Shown here: positions 1-8,164 of the stretch, one piece after another | How the letters are laid out: each line of letters begins with the position of its first letter | Numbering within the stretch: position 1 is the first letter of the stretch | The notes under the pieces: model-generated | What the model was told of the DNA's origin: nothing | The model's database searches: none | Seen by the model: only the letters and a program-made list of their open reading frames with translations | Source: Streptomyces flaveolus | Lineage (GTDB): Bacteria; Actinomycetota; Actinomycetes; Streptomycetales; Streptomycetaceae | Length of the DNA stretch: 64,000 nucleotides | Reading direction: 5' to 3' | Assembly (NCBI RefSeq): GCF_000716535.1 | Contig: NZ_JNWV01000021.1 | Coordinates: forward strand, 1 to 64,000 | Program-made: the position numbers and the translations under genes

Positions 1-26
1 TTGAACTCCGGCGGATAGTGCTTCAT
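1..26 (-). pseudogene. IS3-family transposase orfA, extreme N-terminus at window edge
   Basis: Reading leftwards from an ATG at 26, the eight visible codons give MKHYPPEF, the usual opening of IS3-family OrfA proteins, which carry a helix-turn-helix for binding the element ends. Everything else lies outside the window, so I cannot say whether the gene is intact. No terminal repeat is evident just upstream. The short match makes this a tentative call. Confidence 0.4.
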
Positions 27-97
27 GACCACGGGACATCCGTTCTCCTGGACTCAAGATCCAAGTCTCTCGGGTGTCCAGGATCCGGGGTCAAGCC

Positions 98-238
98 CCC
101 TGCGGCATCTTCACACGGCTGGTCGTGAACGGTCCACGAGCCGGCCAGGTCTGGCAGATCGATCCCGACTGGGGTGGCTTCGTCCCGGTGAGCCCCGGCT
201 TTCGCACCTGGTTCACGGGCTGGTTGGCAAGTCGCTGA
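98..238 (+). pseudogene. C-terminal remnant of a SUKH (SMI1/KNR4) family protein
   Basis: The frame ending at TGA 236-238 reads PCGIFTRLVVNGPRAGQVWQ followed by a D-W-G-G-F segment and a W-containing tail (TWFTGWLASR). This is the usual end of Streptomyces SUKH proteins, which are mostly immunity proteins against contact-dependent or polymorphic toxins. There is no start codon and the sequence before about 98 does not look like the family, so only the last 46 codons or so survive. No toxin gene is nearby. Confidence 0.5.
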
Positions 239-1290
239 ACCCGCGTTACGCGACCGGGCCAACCCGCAGCCGATCTTCGACGCAGACCACCTCACGGGTG
301 AGTGACCCAAGCCGCCCAATCATGGTGGGCGGCACCGTGCACAGCAGGTGGGTGGTGAGCAGTCGCTGTCTCGTCTGGACGCGCTGCGTTCCGCCTGGTG
401 CGTTGTCGGGTAGCAGGCCGTCCGGCAGCTTGGGCTCATCGACCGCTGGATCGCCGTTGGAGGAACGGTGGGAGGTGGAGCGACGCCAGGGAGCACAGAT
501 CGGCCAGCCTCGCCGGGCTGACTGATCCAGCCACACCCGCCAGCGCCGGAGCGCAGCACTACCCACACGTCAGTCTCAGTCGCTCCGCGCAGGACCGATC
601 CCCGTAACCGCCTGGCTGGAGGAGTAGCGCAAGGCCGGTGCTCATATGCGAAAGGGCGGCTGCGCCCGGTTCGAGACCACGCTGTGCGCGCCGGGCCAGA
701 ACTGGCGCAGACACCCATTCTGGAGCGGGAACCACGCCCGTTGCCTGCGCTAGGTCACCTGGCTCTGTCGAGCACTGGGCACGCCTCTTGGGGAGGGGTT
801 GCGGGGCGTTACTTCGATGTCGATTGGGCCCCGATCAGGCAGGCCCCGCTGGAGGCGTTCCTCCCGCACTCCTCGACAGCCTGAACGCCGCCTTCCTGAC
901 CACACTCATCGACCCGTTCACGAGGCAGATGCCGACTTCTGTGACGTGACTACCGCCTCACGCTGAACTGATGACGTCATGCCACCGAGCTGCACCGCAG
1001 TAGCGGGTGCGGTTGCCCGAGGCGTTCACGGATTCTGGGCCGCCCTCGACCTCCTCGGCCGCACCCGTGCGCCGACCCGCTACCCGCCGGTATCCGCGTG
1101 GCGGGCCTGCGTCGGCTCGGTCACCGCAGCCTCACGGAACCCGGCGCCCCGCGGGGACACTGGAAGCATCCAGGCCTCCCTTGGCTCTACGGAGAGTGAA
1201 ACCGCCCCAGCCGTTCCTGCTTACAGCGGCTAACACAATGAGGTGGATCGGCCCGGAGGGCCGTGCTGACGTGAAAGTTGCGTCTTCGGC
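239..1290. other. about 1 kb without a supportable gene
   Basis: Several short open frames exist on both strands but none has a ribosome binding site, Streptomyces-like codon periodicity over its full length, or a recognisable family. It lies between a SUKH tail and an IS5 fragment, so it is probably decayed sequence. I see no repeats or hairpins of note. Confidence 0.5.
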
Positions 1291-1316
1291 TTGGTGTGGA
1301 GAGTTCGCCGTGAATT

Positions 1317-1505
1317 GTGTCGGATGAGCTGTGGGACCGCCTGGAACCGCTGCTGCCGCAGCGTGAGCGGCGCTTCAGGTACCCGGGCCGCAAGCCGCTG
1401 CCGGACCGGGATGTGCTATGCGGGATCCTCTACGTACTGCATGACAACGCTTCGCGAAAAGTGGCCCTCTGGCAGTCTCCGAAAATCGACCCCCTGATCG
1501 TGTGA
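1317..1505 (+). pseudogene. IS5-family transposase, N-terminal fragment
   Basis: A GTG at 1317 opens a frame whose first 43 residues (MSDELWDRLEPLLPQRERRF and then PGRKPLPDRDVLCGILYVLH) are the standard N-terminus of Streptomyces IS5-type (DUF4096) transposases. After about 1445 the homology stops abruptly and a short unrelated tail runs to TGA 1503-1505. The DDE catalytic domain is missing, so it cannot transpose. Confidence 0.8.
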
Positions 1506-1562
1506 CGCTCTGGTCGGGCCCGTGAGCGTTGATCGTCAGCGGCGAATGCCAGAATCCGTGGC

Positions 1563-2000
1563 ATGCCAGACGCCGACTACTTCTGTGCCGCCGATGATGA
1601 GTCCGCCGTTGCGGTGATCGAGGCTGGCGGGCCGGTCCGTGCAGGGCTGGACGTAATCTTCCTCAAGGACATCGACCCGGTCGATGCCATCGCCCAGGTC
1701 GAAGCAGTGATGACCGGCTGCAGTTATGAAGAGGCAAGCCAGCGCCCGAGGGTGGGACAGCTGCTGTCCTCTGAGGACGTCGACAGCCCGTTCGTGCTGA
1801 CCGTGTCGGACACGTTGTGCGATGTCCTGGTCTCCGCCTCAGAGGACGACCTTGTGGCCGCAGCCGCGGCTTGGTCCTCGGCCGGTGGGGTCGTCGGACT
1901 CGATGCGTCGACGGCAGCTGTGGTCGTGGAGGCCCTGGCTGGCCTGGCCAGGCGGGCTCGCGCTGCGGGCCTGCGTCTTTATTGCTGGTGGACGCTGTGA
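1563..2000 (+). CDS. conserved actinobacterial hypothetical protein
   Basis: This encodes 145 residues starting MPDADYFCAADDESAVAVIE and ending RRARAAGLRLYCWWTL. I recognise the layout as a soluble Streptomyces family of unknown function (acidic N-terminus, a GCSYEEA segment near residue 57, a conserved RARAAG..LYCWW tail), but cannot name a role. There is no signal peptide or membrane segment, and the ribosome binding site is weak. It sits between two IS fragments and may be an isolated survivor. Full length and good codon use suggest it is still a real gene. Confidence 0.65.
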   Translation: MPDADYFCAADDESAVAVIEAGGPVRAGLDVIFLKDIDPVDAIAQVEAVMTGCSYEEASQRPRVGQLLSSEDVDSPFVLTVSDTLCDVLVSASEDDLVAAAAAWSSAGGVVGLDASTAAVVVEALAGLARRARAAGLRLYCWWTL

Positions 2001-2004
2001 CGGC

Positions 2005-2265
2005 TCACTCCCGTCCGGCCCGGTCCTCGGCCAGCGGCTCGCGTCGGGCCCGGGTCCGGTGGGAGTCGCCGGTGAGCGTGAGGACCTCGGCGTGGTGGAC
2101 CAGGCGGTCGATCATCGCGGCCGCGACGACGTCGTCCGAGAAGGTCTCTCCCCAGCGCCCGAAGGGCAGGTTCGAGGTCACCATCACGGAGCCCTGCTCG
2201 CAGCGCGAGGCTATGAGCTGGAAGACCAGGTTCGCGGCGTCCTGGTCGAACGGGATGTAGTCCAC
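2005..2265 (-). pseudogene. istB: IS21-family helper ATPase IstB, C-terminal fragment
   Basis: Minus-strand residues read DYIPFDQDAANLVFQLIASR, then SVMVTSNLPFGRWGETF and a MIDRLVHHAEVLTLTGDS stretch. This is the C-terminal third of IstB, the AAA+ helper of IS21 transposases. The Walker A and B part is absent: homology starts at about 2262 and abuts a methyltransferase fragment on the other strand at 2267. No istA partner is present. Confidence 0.8.
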
Positions 2266-2266
2266 A

Positions 2267-2452
2267 TGTGGACCGGGTCGGATCACGGCTCACTTGCTCC
2301 AACTGGGCGTGGACGCGTTCGGGATCGACCTATCGCCCGGGACGATCGAGATAGCCCGGCGTGACCACCCCCGTCTGCGGTTCGAACTCGGCTCCATGAC
2401 GGACCTCAACTTCAGCAATGGCTCGATGGCCGGCCTGGTCGCCTGGTACTAG
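2267..2452 (+). pseudogene. class I SAM methyltransferase, N-terminal part (split by IS630)
   Basis: The frame begins at the SAM-binding glycine loop (CGPGRITAHLLQLGVDAFGI) and continues through DLSPGTIEIARRDHPRLRFE to GLVAWY, where it meets TAG at 2450-2452. Residues before motif I are lost at the IstB junction. The C-terminal part resumes in the same sense at 4178, beyond the IS630 element. The two parts rejoin in frame except for that TAG, which stands where the family usually has serine, consistent with one TCG-to-TAG change that also makes the CTAG sequence. Confidence 0.75.
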
Positions 2453-2543
2453 TGCCGCATCAGAAAACGTTCGCCTCGGCGGCTGGGCAGGTGGTGCAGG
2501 TGCCCCGTGCCGTGTTGTCGGAGGCGGATGCAAGACTCTCGCC

Positions 2544-2930
2544 ATGACGGACACGCTCGGCGCGGGCATCGCGCTCATCTCCATCGTCGGCCATGAATTC
2601 AGGCAGGTGGACGCGGTGGATGAGACGCTGACCGACGCGTTCGCCTATGCCGGCCCCATGCGTGATCAGATCACTGAGGAAGGGATTTGCCGCACCCTGG
2701 TACTCCAGATCAGCGAACTCACGCACGAGCGGGCCGCGCAAAGCGCACTTCCTGCAGTCTCGTTCGACATCAGCGGCCTGGGTCCGAGCCAGGCACGGGT
2801 GCGAGTTATCGCGGCTGCTCCGGACGACCTGCGTGCCGTGACGGCCGTCATCTCGGCAGGACACTCGCTGGTCGGGGAGCCTGCCCAGGGCAAGGACGGC
2901 AGTGCGGTACTGGTCGTCTCTGTGGGCTGA
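2544..2930 (+). CDS. passenger gene of the IS630 element, unknown function
   Basis: This encodes 128 residues from ATG 2544 (MTDTLGAGIALISIVGHEFR) to TGA 2930. It lies inside the terminal repeats, convergent with the transposase and 25 bp from its end. It is predicted soluble, with an acidic first half and a hydrophobic VRVIAAAPDDLRAVTAVISA helix-strand region near residue 90; there is no transmembrane or DNA-binding motif. I do not recognise the family. The frame stays open upstream to 2418, so the start is uncertain, and no good ribosome binding site is seen. It could be cargo or sequence captured from an older host. Confidence 0.5.
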   Translation: MTDTLGAGIALISIVGHEFRQVDAVDETLTDAFAYAGPMRDQITEEGICRTLVLQISELTHERAAQSALPAVSFDISGLGPSQARVRVIAAAPDDLRAVTAVISAGHSLVGEPAQGKDGSAVLVVSVG

Positions 2931-2955
2931 CTACAGCCGCAGGTGCCCCACGGTC

Positions 2956-4107
2956 TCAGGCGACGTTGGTTCTGGACACGACTCGGCGTAGGCGCTCGTC
3001 GGTGGCGTGCTGGTTCCGCCAGATGATGTAGCGGCGGATCATGCTGCCCTGGGCCTTGTGAGTGGGGTGGTCGGTGCCGTCGAGGGCGAAGTAGCGCAGA
3101 GCGGTGAACTGGGCCTCGATGCGGTTGAGCCAGGAGCTGTTGGTCGGGGTGTAGGCAATTTCGACGTTGTTGGACTCGGCCCAGTCGGCGACGCGGCGGC
3201 AGCGCTTGGTGGTCAAGTGTGGGGAGTAGTTGTCGCAGATGATCGCGATGCGCTTGCCGGCGGGGTGGAGGGAGCGCAGATAGCGGCAGAACTCCAGGAA
3301 CGTGGAGCGGTTCTTGGTCTTCTTGATGTGGCCGTATAGCTGGTCCTTGCCCAGGTCGTAGGCGGCGAACAGATGCCTGACCCCGTGGGGGCGGGTGTAG
3401 GTCGCGCGGCGGCGCGGCCGTGGTCCGCGGCTGGGATCCTTGTGCTTGCCGCCGCGTTCGGCCCACTGGCGGCCGGGGTGGGGCTGGAGGTTGAGCGGCC
3501 CGAACTCGTCCAGGCAGAAAAAAACCTCGGGTTCGCCCGGCTCGGGCAGGACCTCGCCGTCAGCGATGGCGTAGAGGTGCTCGACGCGGGCTTTCTTGAC
3601 CGCGTAATCAGGATCCTTCGACGTCTTCCAGGTCTTCAGGCGTTGAAAGGTGACGCCTTCCTCGCGGAGCAGGATGCGCAAGCCCTCGTGGCTGATGTCG
3701 TCGACCACCCCCTCGGCGACCAGGAAGTCGGCCAGCTTGACCAGGCTCCAGGTGGAGAACGGCAGGCCGTGCTCGGCTGGCCTGGACTTGGCGATCTTCT
3801 TGATCTCGTGCCGCTCGGGCAGGCTGAACGTCTTGGGCCGACCGCCCTTGTACTTCGGGTAGAGCGAAGTGAAGCCGTCAGCGTTGAAGTTGTGGATCAC
3901 ATCCCGGACCCGGTCGGGGCTGGTGAACGTCACCTCGGCGATCTTGGCTACGTCCATGCCCTGGGCCGATAACAGCACCATCTGAGCCCGGCGCCAGGTC
4001 ACCACCGATCCGGTACCTCGGCGGACGATCCGGAGCAGTCGCTGCCCCTCGTCGTCATCGATCTCGCGGACCCGCACACGCTCAGCCACCTGCCCAGCAT
4101 GACGCAC
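2956..4107 (-). CDS. IS630-family DDE transposase
   Basis: At 383 residues this is full length for the family. An N-terminal helix-turn-helix/winged-helix region (WRRAQMVLLSAQGMDVAKIA) is followed by a linker with KGGRPKTFSL, then the DDE catalytic core. The acidic triad is visible in FCLDEFG, IICDNYSPH and SSWLNRIEAQF. It ends RRVVSRTNVA. ATG 4107 and GTG 4089 (VAERVRVREID) are both possible starts. The protein would cut at the terminal repeats around 2453 and 4173 and insert at CTAG. No frameshift is seen, so the element may still be active. Confidence 0.9.
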   Translation of the reverse strand: MRHAGQVAERVRVREIDDDEGQRLLRIVRRGTGSVVTWRRAQMVLLSAQGMDVAKIAEVTFTSPDRVRDVIHNFNADGFTSLYPKYKGGRPKTFSLPERHEIKKIAKSRPAEHGLPFSTWSLVKLADFLVAEGVVDDISHEGLRILLREEGVTFQRLKTWKTSKDPDYAVKKARVEHLYAIADGEVLPEPGEPEVFFCLDEFGPLNLQPHPGRQWAERGGKHKDPSRGPRPRRRATYTRPHGVRHLFAAYDLGKDQLYGHIKKTKNRSTFLEFCRYLRSLHPAGKRIAIICDNYSPHLTTKRCRRVADWAESNNVEIAYTPTNSSWLNRIEAQFTALRYFALDGTDHPTHKAQGSMIRRYIIWRNQHATDERLRRVVSRTNVA

Positions 4108-4177
4108 AACGCGCAGCGCGGATCACCATCCGGACGGCGCGTCATAACAGGGCGAACGTTGCTTGATGCAGCACTAG

Positions 4178-4468
4178 CTGATCCACATCCCCAACACGCA
4201 GATCGGCACGGTCTTCAAGCACTTCCATCGAGTGCTGCAGCCAGGTGGACGGCTGCTCCTCAGCTTCCATGTCGGGGACACGTCGAAGGTGAAGACGGAG
4301 GGCTGTGGCGGCCACCCGATGAAGGTCCACGTCCATCGTCGCCAGCACAGCCGGATGATGGGCTGGCTCAACGAGGCTGGCTTCACCGTCGACGAACACA
4401 GGGCACTCACCTCGGCCGAGAGCACCCTTGCGGGGATCCTCCTCGCACGCCGTCAGCCAGACCTCTAG
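4178..4468 (+). pseudogene. class I SAM methyltransferase, C-terminal part
   Basis: This is the continuation of the gene broken at 2450. It reads LIHIPNTQIGTVFKHFHRVL, then QPGGRLLLSFHVGD (motif III region), and ends ARRQPDL with TAG 4466-4468. It has no start codon and begins directly after the right CTAG of the IS630 element. Joined to 2267-2449 it gives a typical small methyltransferase lacking only its N-terminus. Confidence 0.75.
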
Positions 4469-4477
4469 TAAGGTCCC

Positions 4478-4600
4478 TCACCCGGTCAGCCGCCGGTAGC
4501 AGACGAGGGTGGCGGCGATGCCTGCGAAGGCGAGGAAGTGTTCCGCCTTGCGCTCGTAGCGCCGGTGCAGACGGCGGCATCCTGCAAGCCAGGCCACCGC
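4478..4600 (-). pseudogene. IS5-family transposase, C-terminal fragment
   Basis: The minus strand reads AVAWLAGCRRLHRRYERKAE then HFLAFAGIAATLVCYRRLTG and a stop at 4478-4480, the usual tail of IS5-type transposases in Streptomyces. Nothing upstream of about 4600 belongs to it; the sequence passes directly into an unrelated hypothetical gene on the same strand. Confidence 0.75.
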
Positions 4601-4602
4601 GC

Positions 4603-4766
4603 ACATGCCCTGGCGCCCTGCCCGTCGTGCCGTTACCCCGGCGGGCCAGCTCGGCCACGTCGTCCTTGATGGCGGGGAACTCCTCGGTGTGGAGCAGCCC
4701 GGCCCGGTCGAGGTACTCGCGGATCCTGTCCACGATGGTGGCGAGCGGGTACTCGTCGTCGTCCAC
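4603..4766 (-). pseudogene. truncated hypothetical gene, 3' end replaced by IS5 fragment
   Basis: From GTG 4766 the frame gives VDDDEYPLATIVDRIREYLD, then RAGLLHTEEFPAIKDDVAEL and ARRG, after which sequence identity is lost at the IS5 junction. Upstream codons back to about 4790 also look coding, so the true start may overlap the stop of the preceding gene. It looks like a small acidic helical protein of the kind found in Streptomyces integrative elements. Function unknown. Confidence 0.45.
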
Positions 4767-4786
4767 GGTGCCGTCCGTATCGGGGC

Positions 4787-5172
4787 TCAGGCGGGCAGGC
4801 CGGGCAGGACCTGGCCGTCGGTGGTCTGGGTGCGGGCGGTCAGGGCGTGGCCGTCGCAGACCACGTAGCGGTCGCCGTTGCCGGCCTGCACGGTTTGGGT
4901 GACGAGCTCGGTGCAGGCCGCGTCCAGCCGGTCGTACGGCCAGACGTCGAAGCAGACGGGGTCGGTGCACCAGCAGCCGAATGGTCGATGCACTCCCACT
5001 CCTCGAGCTCCGCCGGGCCGCGGAGGTCGCCGGCCAGGTCCTCGTGCCGGGACGCCGGCCGGGCGTCGAACCGGGCGTCCTCGAGGGCCGGATCGACCGG
5101 CTCTCGGGGCGCGGCAACCCACTGGGCGAGCGGACGGCGCGCAGTGCGCGATGCGGCCAAGGGCGTGGTCAT
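4787..5172 (-). pseudogene. frameshifted hypothetical protein
   Basis: ATG 5172 opens MTTPLAASRTARRPLAQWVA and reads well to EEWECIDH. The next frame then continues FGCWCTDPVCFDVWPYDRLD, AACTELVTQTVQAGNGDRYV to PGLPA and TGA at 4787. Restoring one base near 4980-4983 joins the two halves into about 128 residues. The cysteine-rich centre (C-W-C-T-D-P-V-C-F) suggests a metal or redox role, but I do not recognise the family. It stands immediately before the truncated gene at 4603-4766 and they were probably co-transcribed. Confidence 0.5.
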
Positions 5173-5405
5173 CATCGGCCTCATATTCGTGGGGTGCATT
5201 CGTAGTGGGCCGCCGCCAGAGCGCTGTACGACGCTCCACCGAACTGTGCCGAAGCACGAAGTCCGTCACCCAGGTCGGTGTCGAAGCACGGCAGTTGTCA
5301 CCAACTCGGCGCGCTACTTGTCACCGCGCCCGGGACAGCACGCCTGTTGTCAGTCAAGGTCCGGCCAAGTGTGAGGTTCCGCTACCTCATCGCGAGGGAC
5401 AGCAC

Positions 5406-5786
5406 TCACAGGCGTGCCCACCCCGTACGTTCCAACGCCTGGCGGGCGGCGAGATAACCCGCGATCTTGAACGCCAGTTCATGAGAGCCGAACGTATCGG
5501 CGCGGGCGCGCCACAGCACCACCCGGGTGGCGATCACGAGTCCGTGCGCGGGCAAGCTCAACTGCTCTTCGATCCCCGCAGCGGCAGCCTCGAAGAAGCG
5601 TGACAGGGCCTCGGCCGGTTCGTAGTCCACCGTGAGCCCTTGAGCCACCTCGAAGACGAAGCCCTCAGCTGCGGGCTCGAAATCCACCTCGATCTCCGCG
5701 AAATGCGGCGCGCAGTTCTGCTTCTGATGCACTACCCGTACGCCACGGATCGGATGCGGCGGGAACCGGGGCGGCACTGACGTCAT
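5406..5786 (-). CDS. stand-alone elongation factor G domain IV-like protein
   Basis: The product is 126 residues. The order of elements follows domain IV of EF-G: a VVHQKQNCAPHFAEIEVDFE segment (compare the Y-K-Q-S-G-G..H strand of EF-G), a glycine-rich G-F-V-F-E-V strand, a helix, then TRVVLWRARADTFGSHELAF and KIAGYLAARQAL, matching the D-S-S-E-x-A-F-K-I-A-G motif. GTPase and other EF-G domains are absent. Family precedent is a small actinobacterial protein of unknown role; ribosome contact or tRNA mimicry would be inference. ATG start at 5786. Confidence 0.6.
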   Translation of the reverse strand: MTSVPPRFPPHPIRGVRVVHQKQNCAPHFAEIEVDFEPAAEGFVFEVAQGLTVDYEPAEALSRFFEAAAAGIEEQLSLPAHGLVIATRVVLWRARADTFGSHELAFKIAGYLAARQALERTGWARL

Positions 5787-5999
5787 GCCGGAACGCTACC
5801 CCTGCCTAGTAACTTCGCTCCGCTTCCACCGTCGGCCAACGAAACGCGACACCAGCCATAAACGGATGCCTGGATCTTTCGCTGTTCAGCGGCTCTGACC
5901 AGTGCCTGTCCGGAATGATGTCTGGTTATGGGGCGGCAAGCGGCTGATATGGACGAATTAGCTGAACACTGGACAAAGCTAGTCGGGGACAGGCGGTGA

Positions 6000-6770
6000 C
6001 GGCGGGGGGCCGGGGCGGCCCTGCTGATCCACCTTGCCCAGGACACCACCCTCGACGGCTCCGACCGCGTCAAGGCGGCTGAGGCCTTGGCAGAGCTGAA
6101 CGGACACATGGAGGCGGCCGCCCGCCTGCTCACAAACCTCGCCAACGACGCCGCCCTGTCCAGCTGGGATCGCCGCTGGGCCGCGGAGACCCTGGGTAGG
6201 ACCGAGGGACACGCGGAAGACGCCGCCCACCTGCTTACCACCCTTGCCAACGACAGATCGTTGCGTGGCTACGACCGGGTGTCGGCTGCGCAGGCCCTGG
6301 CCGACCTCGGCGGCGAGCGCGCCGCCCGCCTACTGGCGGGATTCGCCGGCGACACCACCCTCCGCAGTGATGACCGTGTGCGGGCCGCGCAGGCCATGGG
6401 CAAGGTTGACGGGTATGCGGAGGACGCCGCTCGCCTGCTCACCACCTTCGCTCGCCTGCTCACCACCTTCGCCAACGACACCACATCCCCTGTCGTCGCC
6501 CCTCGGTCCGCCGCCGAGGCTCTGGGAGGGTTGGACGGGCATGCGGACGAAGCCGCCCACCTGCTCACCACCCTCGCCAACGACACCACCATGTCCGGCT
6601 GGGATCGCCAGGGGCCCGCGGAGACCCTGGGTAGGGTCGACGGGCATGCGGACGAAGCCGCCCGCCTGCTCACCAGCCTCGCCAACGACACCACCCTCGA
6701 CAGCCACGAGCGCGAGCGGGCCGCGCGGGCTGTCGCCGGCCTCCGCATCCAACGCGGCGCTGGTGCGTGA
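6000..6770 (+). pseudogene. HEAT-like repeat protein remnant, 5' end missing
   Basis: The frame is open from just after TGA 5997-5999 to TGA 6768-6770 but has no ATG or GTG start at its beginning (first option TTG 6087), so the N-terminus is probably lost. About seven copies of a 35-37 residue unit are seen, each with A-R/H-L-L-T-x-L-A-N-D and D-R-x-x-A-A-E-T-L-G, the helix-turn-helix pattern of HEAT-type repeats found behind NACHT or other NTPase domains in actinomycetes. A 21-bp unit is perfectly duplicated in tandem at 6430-6450 and 6451-6471, adding seven codons. Confidence 0.6.
6430..6471 (+). repeat. perfect 21-bp tandem duplication in the repeat gene
   Basis: CTCGCCTGCTCACCACCTTC plus G occurs twice back to back. 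The duplication is in frame and inserts a second LLTTFAR heptapeptide into one HEAT-like unit, breaking the regular repeat length. It looks like recent slippage or unequal exchange. Confidence 0.85.
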
Positions 6771-7013
6771 GGCAGTGCTGTCCGACGTCATGGCGTCCCA
6801 GGTGACCGCGCTGGTGTGGACCTTCGTCGACGCGACTCTCGCTGCACTTGGTCGGCTGTCCTTCTCCCGGTCCGGCCGCAAGTGCAGGGTTACCGGCGTA
6901 CGGCGGCGTCTTTGAACACGACATCGTGTGCAGAAACATTCGTCCCCCGCGGATACGCGAGCGAACCCCGGACCACGTCGGTCCTGGGCTCACGGCTGTT
7001 CGGGGCGCGGCTG
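6771..7013. other. intergenic, nothing recognised
   Basis: About 240 bp between the HEAT-like remnant and the end of the Tap-like pseudogene. No promoter, hairpin or gene stands out. Confidence 0.4.
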
Positions 7014-8090
7014 CTACAGGTCGAACTCGAGGTGCTCGATGTCCGTGAAGCGGACTTGCTCCGGCCGGCCGGCGCGGCGGCCGTTGTCCTGGAACTAGAC
7101 CTCCTTGAGCCTTTCGGCGGCGATCTCCCGCAGCTGCTGCTCGGTGGCGCCCTGCTCCTGGGCCTCGAAGAGGCGGGCGGCGTAGTGGGGCGGCAGGGCG
7201 ACGGTCAGGTGCCGGAGGCAGTCCTCGTCGGTGGAGCCGAGGTGCCGCAGGGTGCACTCGGCATTCGTCATGGGCCGCGCCCAGTCGTATGCCTCCTCGA
7301 AGAGCTTCTCCGCCGGGCCGCGGACGTGGAAGCGCGGTAGGTCCTTGAGGAGCGGGTGTCCGTCGGGGGCCTCGCACGGGGCGCAGTCCACCGGGTCCTT
7401 GCCCAGCGAGCCGGGGTTGTGCTCGGGGTGCCGGCGGCCTTCCGCGTCCGGCTCAAAGGCGCGGGTCGGCGGGTGCAGGGCGGTCATCAGCTCCAGGCCG
7501 GTGACGGCGGTGGAGCCGCGCGGCGTCGTCACCGGGACGCATAGGTGCCCAGGAGCCGGGCGAGGTCCGCCGGCGGAAGCTGCGCGGTGTGGCCCGAGTG
7601 GCGGGAGTCGAGCGCGTGCCAGGACGGCATGCACAGCTGCACGCAGGTGTGCTCGGAACCCTTGGCCGGGCGGTAGATCCGCGCCCAAGGGCCGAAGCCG
7701 CGCTTCGTCAGCTGCCACTCCGCGCGCGTCAGCTGCTTGATGACCTTGTGGTTCTCCGGGAGCCGCCCGGCGAGCCGTTCCTCATCGGTGAGGGTGGGGG
7801 GAGGCCGTAGCGCTCCAGCGCGGACTGGGTGAGCACGAGGAGCGGGTCGGCGTCCATGCCGGGCCCGGCGAGCTTCGGCTGACCGAGCTCGGCTTCGCGC
7901 AGCGTCCAGTCCACCAGGCCGGGATGCTCTTGGCGGGCACGTCCAGGACGAGGCCGCCGGTGCAGTGCGCCAGCACCTGTCCGTCGGTGTCGACGTCGAC
8001 GACCGCGAGCGGCCCGTTCTCGTAACGGGGGTCGGTGCCACCCGCCGGGGTTCCGGCCGGGGCCGCCTTCCGCGCGCCAGGTCGGCGCGA
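7014..8090 (-). pseudogene. decayed telomere-associated (Tap-like) protein gene
   Basis: Pieces in three frames read in order on the minus strand: GGTDPRYENGPLAVVDVDTD; VDWTLREAELGQPKLAGPGM; ERLAGRLPENHKVIKQLTRA, EWQLTKRGFGPWARIYRPAK and LARLLGTYASR; TAVTGLELMTALHPPTRAFE; GSLGKDPVDCAPCEAPDGHP. This series matches my memory of the N-terminal half of Streptomyces Tap-type proteins, which bring terminal protein to telomeric DNA. Frameshifts occur near 7540, 7800 and 7920. After about 7270 the sequence changes character, and an in-frame TAG at 7095 separates a last EQVRFTDIEHLEFDL segment. The family name is from recall, not search. Confidence 0.45.
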
Positions 8091-8164
8091 CGTCGACGTG
8101 CTCTTGGTGGTGCGCGTCGGGCGGGGCGGCCCACGGTTCCCGGAGCGTCCCCCGGGCGAGGACA

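Larger units (their letters stand above)
2449..4177 (-). mobile_element. complete IS630-family element with extra gene, inserted at CTAG
   Basis: The element is flanked on both sides by CTAG (2449-2452 and 4174-4177), the target of many IS630 elements, which duplicate the central TA. Inside these lie 23-bp terminal inverted repeats, 2453-2475 and 4151-4173, matching at 19 of 23 positions and both running into ACGTTCGCC. The transposase lies near the right end on the minus strand. Some 500 bp on the left carry a second gene that ordinary IS630 elements (about 1.1-1.2 kb) lack. It interrupts a methyltransferase gene. Confidence 0.8.

Noticed and set aside
700..880. Glycosidase-like YFDVDW segment
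   Set aside because: A single short motif in a frame without start or other family features; chance similarity is likely.
5949..5999. Tn3-type transposase start (MDELAEHWTKLVGDRR)
   Set aside because: The 16 residues resemble the opening of some DUF4158 transposases, but the match is too short and stops at TGA.
6087..6770. CRISPR-like repeats
   Set aside because: The repeats are coding, diverged at third positions, about 110 bp long and without unique spacers; no cas genes are near.
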